Below, in pieces: positions 27,238 through 37,700 of a stretch of 64,000 bases of DNA. The DNA is taken from the NCBI RefSeq assembly GCF_003149105.1, contig NZ_QGDS01000003.1, positions 409,674 through 473,673 on the forward strand, read 5' to 3'. How positions within the stretch are numbered: the stretch's first letter is position 1; each line of letters begins with the position of its first letter. The notes under the pieces were generated by a model, which was not told where the DNA came from, made no database searches, and saw nothing but the letters and a program-made list of their open reading frames with translations. Source of the stretch: Faecalicatena contorta. Lineage in GTDB: Bacteria > Bacillota > Clostridia > Lachnospirales > Lachnospiraceae. A program made the position numbers and the translations under genes.

Positions 27238-28677
27238 TTACTTGTTTTTCCCGATTACCATGTAAGAACCTTCCAGATTCTTGGCTATCTGGTCCGTGCG
27301 TAGGTCTAATTCCCTTGCGAGAATCTCGATGACCTTCGGTCCGCAGAATCCACCCTGGCAGCGCCCCATTCCGGCTCTTACCCTTCTCTTGATGGCATCA
27401 ACAGTTTTTGCGCCTATTGGACGATGTATTGCTTCTACAATCTCTCCTTCCGTTATGGTTTCACAACGGCAGATTACAGTTCCATACAAAGGATTTTCTT
27501 TGATGATTGACTCCTTCTCTTCCACTGACATTTCATGGAAGCAGGGAATGCCTTTCCTGGTTGCCTTAAAATCATCTTTCAATACCAGCTCACAGCCAAT
27601 TTCTTTTAGCTTTTCAACTACATACTTTGCCATGGCAACACTTAACGTAATTCCAGTGGATCTGACACCAGATAAATTTACATAGCCCCTCACATCCTCA
27701 TATATGTCAACATGAAGCCCCTCAGGGTTTCTGTTTGGGCGGAGCCCGCTGTATTGTGTAATCGTATCACAGATATTTACCCCTGGTATCATTTTCCGGA
27801 CATCTGCATAAATACTGTCAAGCCCCTCTGTTGTCACAGAGACATCCTCTTTGTCCGGCAAGTCTTCCGCAGTCGGCCCCACAAGCATATTGCCATGTAT
27901 TGTAGGTGTCATCAGCTTTCCTTTTGTTATTTTTGTAGGAATTGGGAGAACAATATTACGAACTTTGCAGCTTGTATTCTTATCCAGGATATAGAACTGT
28001 CCCCGTCTTGCCACTACTTTGTAGTCCGCTTTCCCAACCATAGCCGCAATATCATCACAGTGAAGAGCCGCTGCATTAATAATATAACTTGTTTCAATAA
28101 TTCCGGCGGTAGTCACCACTTCTTTCACTGCACCTTTTTCCATTTTAATGTCAGTTACCTCTGTGTTCAGCATAAAATCCACGCCGTTTTCATTTGCATT
28201 TTCTGCCAGTGCCTGAACAAGAACAAATGGATCAATAATACTCTCTCTTGGGATAAACAGCCCGCCTTTTACTTCTGGATTCAATTCCGGTTCTTTTTCA
28301 AGTATTTCTTCTTTAGACAAATATTCCACATCATAAACATGATTTTTGAAGGCTTTTTCTTTAATAGCCGGCAGATTTTGAAACTGTTCGTCTGTAAATG
28401 CCGGAAGTATAGCTCCGATTTTTTCAAAGGGAATATCAAGGTCTTTAGTCAGCTGCTCATACATCGGGTTTGCTGCCACTACGAGCTGTGATTCCAATGT
28501 TCCCGGTGCTGCATCGTACCCTGTATGAATAATGGCGCTGTTGGATTTGGACGCGTCTCCCCCTACATCATCCCGTTTATCCACCACGATGACCTTTACC
28601 TTATATTTTGATAGTTCTCTTGCAATAGCACATCCTACGGCTCCGGCCCCGATTACCACTACATCTGTTTTCACCAT
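27238..28677 (-). CDS. Anaerobic glycerol-3-phosphate dehydrogenase-like FAD enzyme (GlpA type)
   Basis: About 479 residues. An N-terminal FAD motif GAGAVGCAIARELS is followed by a DAO-fold body. The C-terminus has a BFD-type [2Fe-2S] site: cysteines in VICRCETITEG and in RCQGGFCGPK. This domain order matches GlpA-like enzymes that oxidise glycerol-3-phosphate to dihydroxyacetone phosphate. A TTG frame start exists at 28695, but the GGAGG site inside that stretch favours the ATG at 28677. The glycerol kinase gene ends 18 bases upstream. Confidence 0.9.
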   Translation of the reverse strand: MVKTDVVVIGAGAVGCAIARELSKYKVKVIVVDKRDDVGGDASKSNSAIIHTGYDAAPGTLESQLVVAANPMYEQLTKDLDIPFEKIGAILPAFTDEQFQNLPAIKEKAFKNHVYDVEYLSKEEILEKEPELNPEVKGGLFIPRESIIDPFVLVQALAENANENGVDFMLNTEVTDIKMEKGAVKEVVTTAGIIETSYIINAAALHCDDIAAMVGKADYKVVARRGQFYILDKNTSCKVRNIVLPIPTKITKGKLMTPTIHGNMLVGPTAEDLPDKEDVSVTTEGLDSIYADVRKMIPGVNICDTITQYSGLRPNRNPEGLHVDIYEDVRGYVNLSGVRSTGITLSVAMAKYVVEKLKEIGCELVLKDDFKATRKGIPCFHEMSVEEKESIIKENPLYGTVICRCETITEGEIVEAIHRPIGAKTVDAIKRRVRAGMGRCQGGFCGPKVIEILARELDLRTDQIAKNLEGSYMVIGKNK

Positions 28678-28695
28678 GATTTCTTCCTCCGTCAA

Positions 28696-30192
28696 TTAAT
28701 CTTCTTCCCAGTCTTTCGCACGTTCTACAGCTTTGTGCCATTGTCTTAAAAGTTTTGTTCTGGTCTCTTCATCCATCTTTGGTTCGTATCTCTTTTTTAG
28801 CTTCCATTTTCCTTTGATGTCATCAAGACTTTTAAATTCTCCGATACCATATGCAGCCAGATAGGCGGCACCCAGTGCGGTTGTCTCAGTGATTACCGGA
28901 ACGTCCACAGGGATTCCCAGAATATCAGCCTGGAACTGCATCAGAAAATCATTGACTGCCGCTCCGCCGTCTACTCTCATTACCTCAATAGGAATACCTG
29001 AGTCTCCTGTCATAACGTCCAGATTATCTTTTACCTGATATGCCATACTCTCCAGAGTCGCCCTGACAATCTGTTCTTTCGTTGTTCCGCCTGTAATTCC
29101 AACAATTGTTCCTCTTGCATACTGGTCCCAATGGGGAGCAGCCAGACCGGAAAAGGCCGGAACAAAGAATACACCTCCTGTATCAGGAACACTTTTTGCA
29201 ATTTCTTCTGTTTCTCCTGCACTCTCAATGATTTTCAATTTATCCCTAAGCCACTGTACTGCTGCACCTGCAATATAGATTCCGCCATCCAGTGCAAATG
29301 TAGTCTGCCCTTTATCAATCCCCCAGCCCACGGTTGTCAAAAGGCCGTTTGGGGAATACACCGGTTTATCTCCTGTATTCATCAACATGAAACACCCTGT
29401 TCCATAGGTTGTTTTTACTGTTCCCGGCTCAAAACATGCCTGCCCGAACAGTGCCGCCTGCTGGTCTACGACTGACCCTGAAATAGGGGTTCTGGCCCCA
29501 AAGAAATCTAAGGGGTCTGTTGTCCCGTATACTTCAGAGCTGTCTTTTATCTGGGGCAGAATGGACCTTGGTATATCGAGGGCTTCTAAAATTTCGTCAT
29601 CCCAGTCTCCTGTATGTATGTTAAACAACATAGTTCTGGATGCAGTTGACTGGTCTGTTACAAACACCCTGCCATGAGTCAGTTTCCAAATCATCCATGT
29701 ATCAAGGGTTCCTGCATTGATTCTGTTTCTCTCAATCTTTTCTTTTACACCATCAACATTTTCGATAATCCATTTTATTTTTGTAGCACTGAAATAGGCA
29801 TCTACAATAAGCCCTGTCTTTTCACGAATCATATCACCATGCTTTTTAGCTATGGCATCCGCGTTTCTTGCAGTTCTTCTGTCCTGCCAGACAATCGCAT
29901 TATAAACCGGGATACCGGTAACATTATCCCATAAAACTACGGTCTCACCCTGATTGTCAAGTCCCATACAGGCAACATCATCCATGTTGATCTCTGTTTC
30001 TTTCACTGCCATATCTACCGCATCTAAAATTCTGTCCCATATTTCCAGGGGGTCATGCTCTACCCATCCCGGCTGTGGGTAATACTGTGTGTGCTCTTTG
30101 TATCCTCTTGAAAGACATTCCCACTCCTCATTAAGAATCAATACTGTTGTACCTGTCGTCCCCTGATCGATACCCATATAATATTTACTCAT
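28696..30192 (-). CDS. glpK: Glycerol kinase
   Basis: The 498 residues are typical of GlpK. Motifs are the N-terminal phosphate loop GIDQGTTGTTVLI, NAIVWQDRRT and, in the second FGGY domain, GTGCFMLMNTGDKPVYS, ALDGGIYIAGAAVQWL and the adenine-binding region DGGAAVNDFLMQFQAD. It phosphorylates glycerol to glycerol-3-phosphate in the cytoplasm, feeding the GlpA-like dehydrogenase encoded next. Its start overlaps the end of the EutH gene by eight bases. Confidence 0.95.
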   Translation of the reverse strand: MSKYYMGIDQGTTGTTVLILNEEWECLSRGYKEHTQYYPQPGWVEHDPLEIWDRILDAVDMAVKETEINMDDVACMGLDNQGETVVLWDNVTGIPVYNAIVWQDRRTARNADAIAKKHGDMIREKTGLIVDAYFSATKIKWIIENVDGVKEKIERNRINAGTLDTWMIWKLTHGRVFVTDQSTASRTMLFNIHTGDWDDEILEALDIPRSILPQIKDSSEVYGTTDPLDFFGARTPISGSVVDQQAALFGQACFEPGTVKTTYGTGCFMLMNTGDKPVYSPNGLLTTVGWGIDKGQTTFALDGGIYIAGAAVQWLRDKLKIIESAGETEEIAKSVPDTGGVFFVPAFSGLAAPHWDQYARGTIVGITGGTTKEQIVRATLESMAYQVKDNLDVMTGDSGIPIEVMRVDGGAAVNDFLMQFQADILGIPVDVPVITETTALGAAYLAAYGIGEFKSLDDIKGKWKLKKRYEPKMDEETRTKLLRQWHKAVERAKDWEED

Positions 30193-31309
30193 TTTGACCT
30201 TCCCTTTCTGATTTCAATTCTTGTAATCCTTGCTCTTCTTTCATTCCCTTTGTCATGAAATATCCCAATATGACAGCTGCTGCTCCTGCAATCAGTTTTC
30301 CGGTTACAACCGGTGTAATCATCGTCGGCTGAACTCCAGCCGTGAATCCCAGATGATCTCCCAGCGCTGCTGTTGCCGGAACAAGCCACGCTGTGTTAAT
30401 AATGATTCCCCTTTTCTTCATATCTTTCATCATCGTATATACGGGAACGGAATTGGCCAGTGTGAATACAAGTCCTGCCGCACTTGTTGCATCCAGCCCC
30501 ATTTTCCTTCCCACCATATTCAAGGGTTTATCCAGAACCTTTACAAGAATAGCAAGTACAGGAAATGTTCCAAGAAGCACAATGCCGATTCCTGCAATGG
30601 AATTCATACCCTCCATGATAGGCGCCATCCCTTTGATAATTACAACTCCTGTAATAAATTCAAATGCCGCGCAGGCCAGCCCCACATAGATAACTATCGT
30701 AATAAACTGTCCGAATATGGTACATCCTTTAATCATCTTTTCAGGGATTATTTTCAGTCCCAGTGCCAAAAGCAGGGAAATAATCAAAATCGGCAGTGTG
30801 TTTTTTATTATGAGGATAGCAGGAAAACCTGCAATCATGCCTCCAAACACGCATCCAATCGGAATCGTAATAAGCCCTATTAAAAGTCCCTTTGAAAAAT
30901 AAGGTCTGTCCTTTTTTTCAATCAATCCAAGTCCTACCGGAATTGAAAATACAAGTGTACATCCAAGCATTGATGCTACGATATTTCCCGCAAATAAACC
31001 AGCCTGTTCATTTTGTGAAAGTTCCATCGCCAAAGAATATCCTCCCATATCATTAGCAAGAATAGAACCAAATAACGCCGGATCGGCTCCGATTGCCTCA
31101 CAGGCCGGAATCAGCACCGGACCTAACAGGTTTGAAATTACAGGTGCAAGACAAACAATTCCTACCATCCCCAACGCCAGGGGACCCATAGCCTGGAAAC
31201 CTTCATCAAACTTTTCTCCTAACCCCAAATGATTTCCAGTGATTTTGTCGCCTGCTCCAATTAAAAGACCTATAGCCATTACCCACAATATAACTTGATC
31301 AAATGTCAT
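30185..31309 (-). CDS. EutH-family membrane transporter in the glycerol operon
   Basis: A 374-residue protein with about ten hydrophobic helices. It matches the EutH (ethanolamine permease) family throughout: GLLIGAGDKITGNHLGLGEKFDEGF at the start, LANDMGGYSLAMELS near residue 90 and GLDATSAAGLVFTLANSVP near residue 270. No other eut gene is nearby. It is the first gene of the glycerol kinase operon and overlaps glpK, so it may take up glycerol or another small polar alcohol here. This substrate assignment is inferred from context only. Confidence 0.88.
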   Translation of the reverse strand: MTFDQVILWVMAIGLLIGAGDKITGNHLGLGEKFDEGFQAMGPLALGMVGIVCLAPVISNLLGPVLIPACEAIGADPALFGSILANDMGGYSLAMELSQNEQAGLFAGNIVASMLGCTLVFSIPVGLGLIEKKDRPYFSKGLLIGLITIPIGCVFGGMIAGFPAILIIKNTLPILIISLLLALGLKIIPEKMIKGCTIFGQFITIVIYVGLACAAFEFITGVVIIKGMAPIMEGMNSIAGIGIVLLGTFPVLAILVKVLDKPLNMVGRKMGLDATSAAGLVFTLANSVPVYTMMKDMKKRGIIINTAWLVPATAALGDHLGFTAGVQPTMITPVVTGKLIAGAAAVILGYFMTKGMKEEQGLQELKSEREGQNE

Positions 31310-31464
31310 TGCTATACCTCACTCTTGTTCCTTATTTTTTTTGAATAGATGCATTGATACGGCCGATATCTCTTTCTATCAAGCAGACAATATCACAATA
31401 TCTTTTTCTTTGCAAACGGCCAATTCTTCACTTTTTTGTGTATTTTCCATAAGATTCCCCATTA

Positions 31465-31509
31465 AAAAATGTGGGATAAGCTGCAATTCACAACTTTTCC
31501 CACATTTTT
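31465..31509 (-). terminator. Terminator after the DeoR-type regulator gene
   Basis: Twelve-base arms AAAAATGTGGGA and TCCCACATTTTT enclose a 21-base loop. On the minus strand it follows the regulator gene by about 25 bases and ends in a run of T. It separates the regulator transcript from the EutH-glycerol operon. Confidence 0.75.
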
Positions 31510-31534
31510 AGTAAAGACCTTGTTTTCACTTATT

Positions 31535-32293
31535 TTAGGCTAAAACTACTGTGACCCCCCGTTCCCGAAACTGTTTTAACATCTTTTTGTCCGCTCTTTC
31601 ATCAGTAACCAGTATATCTACCTGCTCTGTAGAACAGACCTTATTCAATGCAGTGATGCCGAACTTGGTGTAGTCAGCCAGTGCAATCACCTGTTTTGTA
31701 TGCTTTAAATAATGTCTTCGAAGATTCGTTTCTTCAATATGATAATCCATGATGCCTTTTTCCGGCTCCATACTTCCCACACCGAGAAATAGTTTCTCCA
31801 CATGGAACTGGTCAACCACATCTTCCGCCCAGTATCCGGAGGTGGTTCCTTCCCCTCTTCTCACAACCCCGCCCAGAATAATAACAGTAATTCCAGGGTC
31901 ATCCATAAGCTCTACCGCAATCTTTAGTGAATTTGTAAGCACTGTAACATTCTTTTTTCCTTTCAGGAACCGGGCAAACTCCAAAGTGGTGGTTCCTAAA
32001 TCAATGATTATTGTGTCGCCTTCCTCCACAAAAGATACTGCCTTTTTCCCAATCAGAATCTTTTCCTCAAAATTCTTGATTTCCCGGTAAGAAAAATCCG
32101 GCTCCAGACTGTGGGACATATTCAGTACAGCTCCCCCGTGAACTCTGCGGATGATACCCTCTGCCTCCAGTTTAGTCAGGTCCCGTCTGACCGTCTCCAT
32201 AGACACCTGAAAGTATTCCGCCAGTTCATGAGCTTTCATCATTCTGTTTTCTGATATTAACTTAATAATCTTATCTTTGCGCTGTATCTTCAT
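31535..32293 (-). CDS. DeoR-family transcriptional regulator (GlpR-like)
   Basis: About 252 residues. It has an N-terminal DeoR helix-turn-helix (RKDKIIKLISENRMMKAHELAEYFQVSMETVRRDLTKLEAEG) and a sugar-phosphate-sensing DeoRC domain (IDLGTTTLEFA, NSLKIAVEL, TDERADKKMLKQF). The frame is open to 32347, but the helix-turn-helix starts right after the ATG at 32293. It lies directly upstream of the glycerol operon on the same strand and probably represses it until glycerol-3-phosphate or a related phosphate is present. Confidence 0.88.
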   Translation of the reverse strand: MKIQRKDKIIKLISENRMMKAHELAEYFQVSMETVRRDLTKLEAEGIIRRVHGGAVLNMSHSLEPDFSYREIKNFEEKILIGKKAVSFVEEGDTIIIDLGTTTLEFARFLKGKKNVTVLTNSLKIAVELMDDPGITVIILGGVVRRGEGTTSGYWAEDVVDQFHVEKLFLGVGSMEPEKGIMDYHIEETNLRRHYLKHTKQVIALADYTKFGITALNKVCSTEQVDILVTDERADKKMLKQFRERGVTVVLA

Positions 32294-32394
32294 ACTCCTG
32301 ACCGCCTTTCTTGTGCTCCACAGTCGTAGCCCACATTTTAACCACAAAGTATTTCAGCATTAGTAACAAAGTTTTGCATTATTATCACCTTTTT

Positions 32395-33300
32395 TTATAT
32401 ATCATATATAAAATATGGAGCGTTTCCAGTAAACTGTTGGAATAGCCCGGAGTAGGTATCCGCATAGATACTTCCTCTTGGCCAGATAAATGTAAAGTCA
32501 TGATAAATCTGACAATTTTCCAGATTTATCAGCTTCAGCTCACCCTTTTCCAGTTCTTCCTTAACTGCAATTTCATACAGAAACGTAATACCGCAGCCAG
32601 CCTTTGCCAACTCCTTAATTGTATGCAGGCTGCCTATTTCTGCCGTTTTTTCAAAATCCTCCATGCCGTAATTCTGGGAATCCAGGAAGCGCTCAAGCAC
32701 TTCACGGGTCCCGGACCCTGGCTCCCTCAGAAGCAGACGCTCACAAAATACATCCTCAAGCCGTACGGGTATTTTTTGAAACCGGTACGAAGGACTGCAT
32801 ACTGCCACATACTTCTCTGTAGAATAATGAAGAAAATCGTATTCTGTTTTTTTAAAGAACCCCTCTACTATGGCAAAATCTATCTTTCCATTATCAAGTC
32901 TATTTAAAAGTTCCTGCGTATTTGCCACTTCCATATGTAAATGTACTTCCGGGTCATTTTGCAGGCACTGTTCTAGTACCCCAGGCATCACCACTTCTCC
33001 GACTGTCATTGTAGCACCGAAACGGATATTCTGCCTGCCCTCAGATAAATGTTCTATCCGTCCCTTTAAAGATGATTCATCATGCATCATCGTAAGGGAA
33101 GCATTACGAAGCATCTCTCCCGCTTCTGTCAGCCTTAATTTCTTACCCTCATAGTGGAACAGCCTGGTATTATAATAATTTTCCAGATGCCGTACATGCT
33201 GGGATACCGCCGGCTGTGTAATATTCAGTTCTTCCGCTGCCCTTGTAAAATTCATACATTCACATACCATCAGGAATGTTTTCATTCGAAAATCCAGCAT
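32395..33300 (-). CDS. LysR-family transcriptional regulator
   Basis: About 301 residues. The winged helix lies at the N-terminus (MKTFLMVCECMNFTRAAEELNITQPAVSQHVRHLENYY) and the periplasmic-binding-protein-like effector domain at about 90-295. The ATG at 33300 with a GTGAGGAT site is preferred over an upstream in-frame codon. It is divergent from a YeiH-type exporter gene, the arrangement seen with CbbR/YeiE-like regulators that control sulfite or sulfonate-related exporters. Confidence 0.88.
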   Translation of the reverse strand: MLDFRMKTFLMVCECMNFTRAAEELNITQPAVSQHVRHLENYYNTRLFHYEGKKLRLTEAGEMLRNASLTMMHDESSLKGRIEHLSEGRQNIRFGATMTVGEVVMPGVLEQCLQNDPEVHLHMEVANTQELLNRLDNGKIDFAIVEGFFKKTEYDFLHYSTEKYVAVCSPSYRFQKIPVRLEDVFCERLLLREPGSGTREVLERFLDSQNYGMEDFEKTAEIGSLHTIKELAKAGCGITFLYEIAVKEELEKGELKLINLENCQIYHDFTFIWPRGSIYADTYSGLFQQFTGNAPYFIYDI

Positions 33301-33487
33301 AATCCTCACTCACTAAAAATCAGGGCGAAGCCTTCTTCGCGCAAAAGCTCCGCCCATATATAAATAACTCCCAACCAAGTATAACATATTATTATCATAA
33401 AATAAATATATATAATTTTATTTTATGATTTTGATATGATATCATAATTCTCGGCGAAAGAATTTCCTTTTTATAGCCAGTTTGTAT

Positions 33488-33617
33488 CCGTTCAGAACCC
33501 ATGAACAGATACCCCGCAAGCCCATGAAAATCGCCTTTGGCGATGGGGCTTGCTATTGCATGTTCCATGTTTTCATACGGACTGTGCAATAAATGCACAG
33601 TCCTGCCCTGAACAGTT
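33488..33617. other. Structured intergenic region upstream of the YeiH gene
   Basis: Three hairpins in a row: GTTCA/TGAAC (33490-33506), a two-part stem GCAAGCCC/GGGCTTGC enclosing ATCGCC/GGCGAT (33516-33553), and a perfect ten-base stem GGACTGTGCA/TGCACAGTCC (33579-33603). A half copy of the first arm (CTGAACAG) closes the region. The first hairpin resembles a palindrome at 11614. It could be a dispersed repeat, a regulator site or the leader RNA of the exporter gene. Confidence 0.55.
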
Positions 33618-33676
33618 ACGCCAGTTTTTCTTCGCTGCATCAACCTGAAATTAAAAAGGAATGGAGGATTCAAAAT

Positions 33677-34684
33677 ATGAACTTTCTCAAACAAAAAGGG
33701 CCGGGGATTTTATTTTGCTTTGTTATTGCATTTCCGTCATGGTTTCTTGGAAAAATTTTCCCCGTGGCAGGAGGCCCGGTGTTTGCTATATTATTAGGTA
33801 TGATTTTGGCCCTTATCATTGGGCAGAAAGAGTACATACAGCCGGGCATTACTTACACCTCTAAAAAGATTTTACAGACAGCCGTTGTATTTTTAGGTTT
33901 TGGTATGAACCTGTCAGAAATTCTTGCAAAGGGGAAGCAGTCACTTCCTATTATCATTGTAACTATCAGTATTTCCCTGATAATTGCATTTATCCTGTAT
34001 AAGGCACTAAAGCTTCATCCGAATAATGCCGTACTGGTGGGAGTCGGCTCTTCCATATGCGGTGGTTCTGCAATTGCCGCTGCAGCACCTGCCATCCAGG
34101 CAACAGATGAAGAGATTGCACAATCCATTTCCGTTATTTTCCTTTTCAACGTCATTGCTGCATTGATTTTTCCGGCACTGGGAGGGATGCTTCACTTGAG
34201 CAATGAAGGATTTGGATTATTTGCAGGAACCGCCATCAACGATACATCCTCCGTAACAGCAGCCGCAGCTGCATGGGATGGAATGCATTCCAGTAACACT
34301 CTGGAAGCGGCTGCTATTGTAAAAATGACGCGTACACTGGCAATCATCCCCATTACTCTGATACTGGCTGCTTATAGAAGCAGAAAAGAAAAAAAGACCG
34401 AAGGTTCTTCCTTCAGTCTCAAAAAAACATTTCCCTATTTTGTTTTGTTCTTCGTGCTGGCGTCTGTTGTCACCACAGTGTTCCACCTTCCCGCCGGCAT
34501 CACCGCTCCTCTGAAAAATCTGAGTAAATTTCTGATTATGATGGCAATGGCGGCAGTAGGGCTTAATACTAATATCATAAAACTAGTAAAAACAGGTGCA
34601 AAACCCATATTTACAGGATTTTGCTGCTGGGCAGGAATAACCCTTGTCAGTCTGCTTATGCAGCATCTGATGGGAATTTGGTAA
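33677..34684 (+). CDS. YeiH-family putative sulfate/sulfonate exporter
   Basis: About 335 residues, almost entirely hydrophobic, with around ten helices. Family motifs include [45 protein letters not shown] and [20 protein letters not shown]. It is an inner-membrane protein of the UPF0324/YeiH group. A GGAGG site ahead of the ATG at 33677 fixes the start inside a longer open frame. The divergent LysR gene is its likely regulator. Confidence 0.9.
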   Translation: MNFLKQKGPGILFCFVIAFPSWFLGKIFPVAGGPVFAILLGMILALIIGQKEYIQPGITYTSKKILQTAVVFLGFGMNLSEILAKGKQSLPIIIVTISISLIIAFILYKALKLHPNNAVLVGVGSSICGGSAIAAAAPAIQATDEEIAQSISVIFLFNVIAALIFPALGGMLHLSNEGFGLFAGTAINDTSSVTAAAAAWDGMHSSNTLEAAAIVKMTRTLAIIPITLILAAYRSRKEKKTEGSSFSLKKTFPYFVLFFVLASVVTTVFHLPAGITAPLKNLSKFLIMMAMAAVGLNTNIIKLVKTGAKPIFTGFCCWAGITLVSLLMQHLMGIW

Positions 34685-34724
34685 AATAGGGCGGGGCCGG
34701 TAAGCAAGTGCAAGTACTGCCTGC

Positions 34725-37700
34725 TTACTGTACAGTCGCAATATCAATCAAGGTCAGCTTTCTGATATCCGTATTCTCCAGACTGGTAATCAATGCTTTT
34801 GCAGTATCCATCGATGTCAGAACATTCACTCCTGTTTCAATTGCATTCCTTCTGATTATGAATCCATCTTTAGAATGGTCTGCTCCCTGGGCAGGAGTAT
34901 CAATTACCAGGTCAATTTCATGTCCTAAAATCAAATCCAGCAGGTTTGGGGATTCCTGTTCTATTTTACGGACCGGGATTGCTTTTACTCCACCTTCCCT
35001 GAGGGCCTCGGCCGTACTCTTCGTAGCAAAAATGCGGTATCCGATTTTCTCAAATCTGCGTCCCACTTCTACGGCCTCTGGTTTGTCCTCATCACGGACC
35101 GTCATAATCATATTCTTATATTTCGGCAGATTAATTCCTGCTCCCAGAAATGCTTTATACAATGCCTCGTCAAATGTTTTTGCAATTCCCAGACACTCTC
35201 CTGTGGATTTCATTTCAGGTCCCAGACTAATGTCTGCGCCCCTGATTTTCTCAAAGGAAAATACGGGCATTTTGACTGCAATATAATCTGCTTCTTTCTG
35301 AAGCCCCGGAGTATAGCCCAATTCTCTAATTTTACTTCCAGTAATAACCTTCGTTGCCAGCGGTACAATCGGAATCCCTGTTACTTTGCTGATATACGGC
35401 ACTGTACGGCTGGAACGGGGGTTCACTTCGATGACATAGACATCTTCCTCTCCGCATACGATGAACTGAATGTTAATCAGTCCAATAACATGGAGGGATT
35501 TAGCCAGTCTTTTTGTGTACTCCGCAATCTTATCCTTTGCTTTTTGTGTCAGGCTTTGAGCAGGATAAACAGAAATACTGTCACCGGAGTGGATTCCAGC
35601 ACGCTCAATATGTTCCATGATTCCTGGTATCAGGATATCCTCACCATCACATACAGCATCCACTTCAATTTCTTTCCCCTGCAGATATTTATCTACCAAA
35701 ATAGGATGATCCTGTGCTATCCGGTTGATGATACCAATAAATTCATCAATATCATAGTCATTAATTGCAATCTGCATCCCCTGGCCGCCCAATACATAGG
35801 AAGGCCTTACCAGTACCGGGTAACCCAAACGGTTTGCAACCTCCTTTGCCTCCTCAGCGGTAAATACAGTCCCTCCTGTGGGGCGCGGTATCTCACATTT
35901 CTCTAAGATTTCATCAAATAATTCCCGGTCTTCTGCTTTATCTACGTTTTCCGCAGAAGTCCCCAGTATGGGTACTCCCATCTTCATCAGACTTTCTGTC
36001 AGCTTAATAGCAGTCTGCCCTCCAAACTGCACTACAGCCCCATCTGGTTTCTCCAAATCTACAATGCTCTCCACATCTTCCGGAGTCAAAGGCTCAAAAT
36101 AGAGTTTGTCAGCAATATCAAAGTCCGTACTTACAGTTTCCGGGTTATTATTTACAATAATTGTCTCATAGCCCTCTTTGGAAAATGCCCATGTACAGTG
36201 TACGGAACAAAAATCAAACTCGATACCCTGTCCGATTCGGATTGGCCCGGAGCCGAGCACCAGAACTTTCTTCCGGTCTTTTGTTTCTTCTACTTCATTC
36301 TCTCTTCCATATACAGAATAGTAATACGGTGTTGCTGCTGCAAATTCCGCCGCACAAGTATCTACCATCTTGTAAGCTGCCACAATTCCATTTTTATGAC
36401 GCATATCATGGATTTCCCGCTCCGCCTTTCCGGTCAGAGCTGCAATTACGTTATCGGGAAATTCCATCTTTTTCGCTTCTTCTAATAATTCGGGAGTGAG
36501 CGGTTCTGTTTTCAGAGCTTGCTCCATCTCCACAATAATGGCAAACTTATCAATAAACCAGTTGTCTATTTTTGTAATATCGTGAATGATCTCATAGCTT
36601 ATGCCCCTGCGGATTGCTTCTGCAATTCTCCAGATACGCATATCATCTACAATTGCCAGTTGTTCCGTCAGCTCATCCACGGAAAGGCCCGTGAAATTAT
36701 AGGACATCAGGCTGTCCACATGCTGCTCCAATGAGCGGATTGCCTTCATCAGTGCCCCTTCGAAATTATCACAAATACTCATCACTTCTCCGGTAGCCTT
36801 CATCTGCGTAGTCAGGGTTCTCTTGGCACTGATAAACTTGTCAAAGGGAAGTCTGGGGATTTTTACCACACAATAATCCAGCATAGGCTCAAAACTTGCG
36901 TAAGTTTTCCCTGTGATGGCATTTTTAATTTCATCCAGAGTATATCCCAGCGCAATCTTTGCTGCCACCTTTGCAATGGGATAACCAGTAGCCTTGGACG
37001 CAAGTGCGGAAGAACGGCTCACCCGTGGGTTTACCTCAATTACACAGTACTCGAAACTCTCCGGATGAAGGGCATACTGCACATTACATCCACCGGTAAT
37101 ATTTAGTTCACTGATAATATTCAGTGCGGAAGTACGCAGCATCTGGTACTCCCTGTCTCCCAAAGTCTGTGACGGAGCAACAACAATGCTATCTCCTGTA
37201 TGTACACCAACAGGGTCGATATTTTCCATATTACAAACGGTGATACAGTTTCCTATACTGTCACGCATCACTTCGTATTCAATTTCCTTCCAGCCCGCAA
37301 TGCAGCGCTCCACTAAGACCTGCCCCACCCGGGAAAGCCTCAGACCATTTTCCAGTATTTCCATCAACTGCCTGGAATCTCTTGCAATACCGCCGCCGCT
37401 TCCTCCAAGAGTGTATGCAGGGCGAAGTACAACCGGATAGCCAATTTCATTAGCAAATGCAAGGCCATCCCCCACATTTTCCACAACCAGGGAAGGCGCT
37501 ACAGGCTCATTGATTTTTTCCATAGTAGCCTTAAACTCCAGGCGATCCTCTGCTTTCTTAATTGTCTCAGATGTGGTTCCTATGAGCCGGACATCATTTT
37601 CTTTTAAAAAGCCATCCTCGTCCAGCTCCATTGCCAGATTCAGACCTGCCTGACCTCCGAGAGTGGGCAGCACACTGTCCGGCTTTTCCTCCTTTATCAA

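Noticed and set aside
27712..28491. A 259-codon open frame on the plus strand
   Set aside because: It lies wholly antisense to the GlpA-like gene, has no ribosome site, and its cysteine/histidine/phenylalanine-rich product looks like a reverse-strand shadow.
30230..30883. A 217-codon open frame on the plus strand
   Set aside because: It is antisense to the EutH-family gene; composition (many Cys, Asn, His) and lack of a ribosome site mark it as a shadow.
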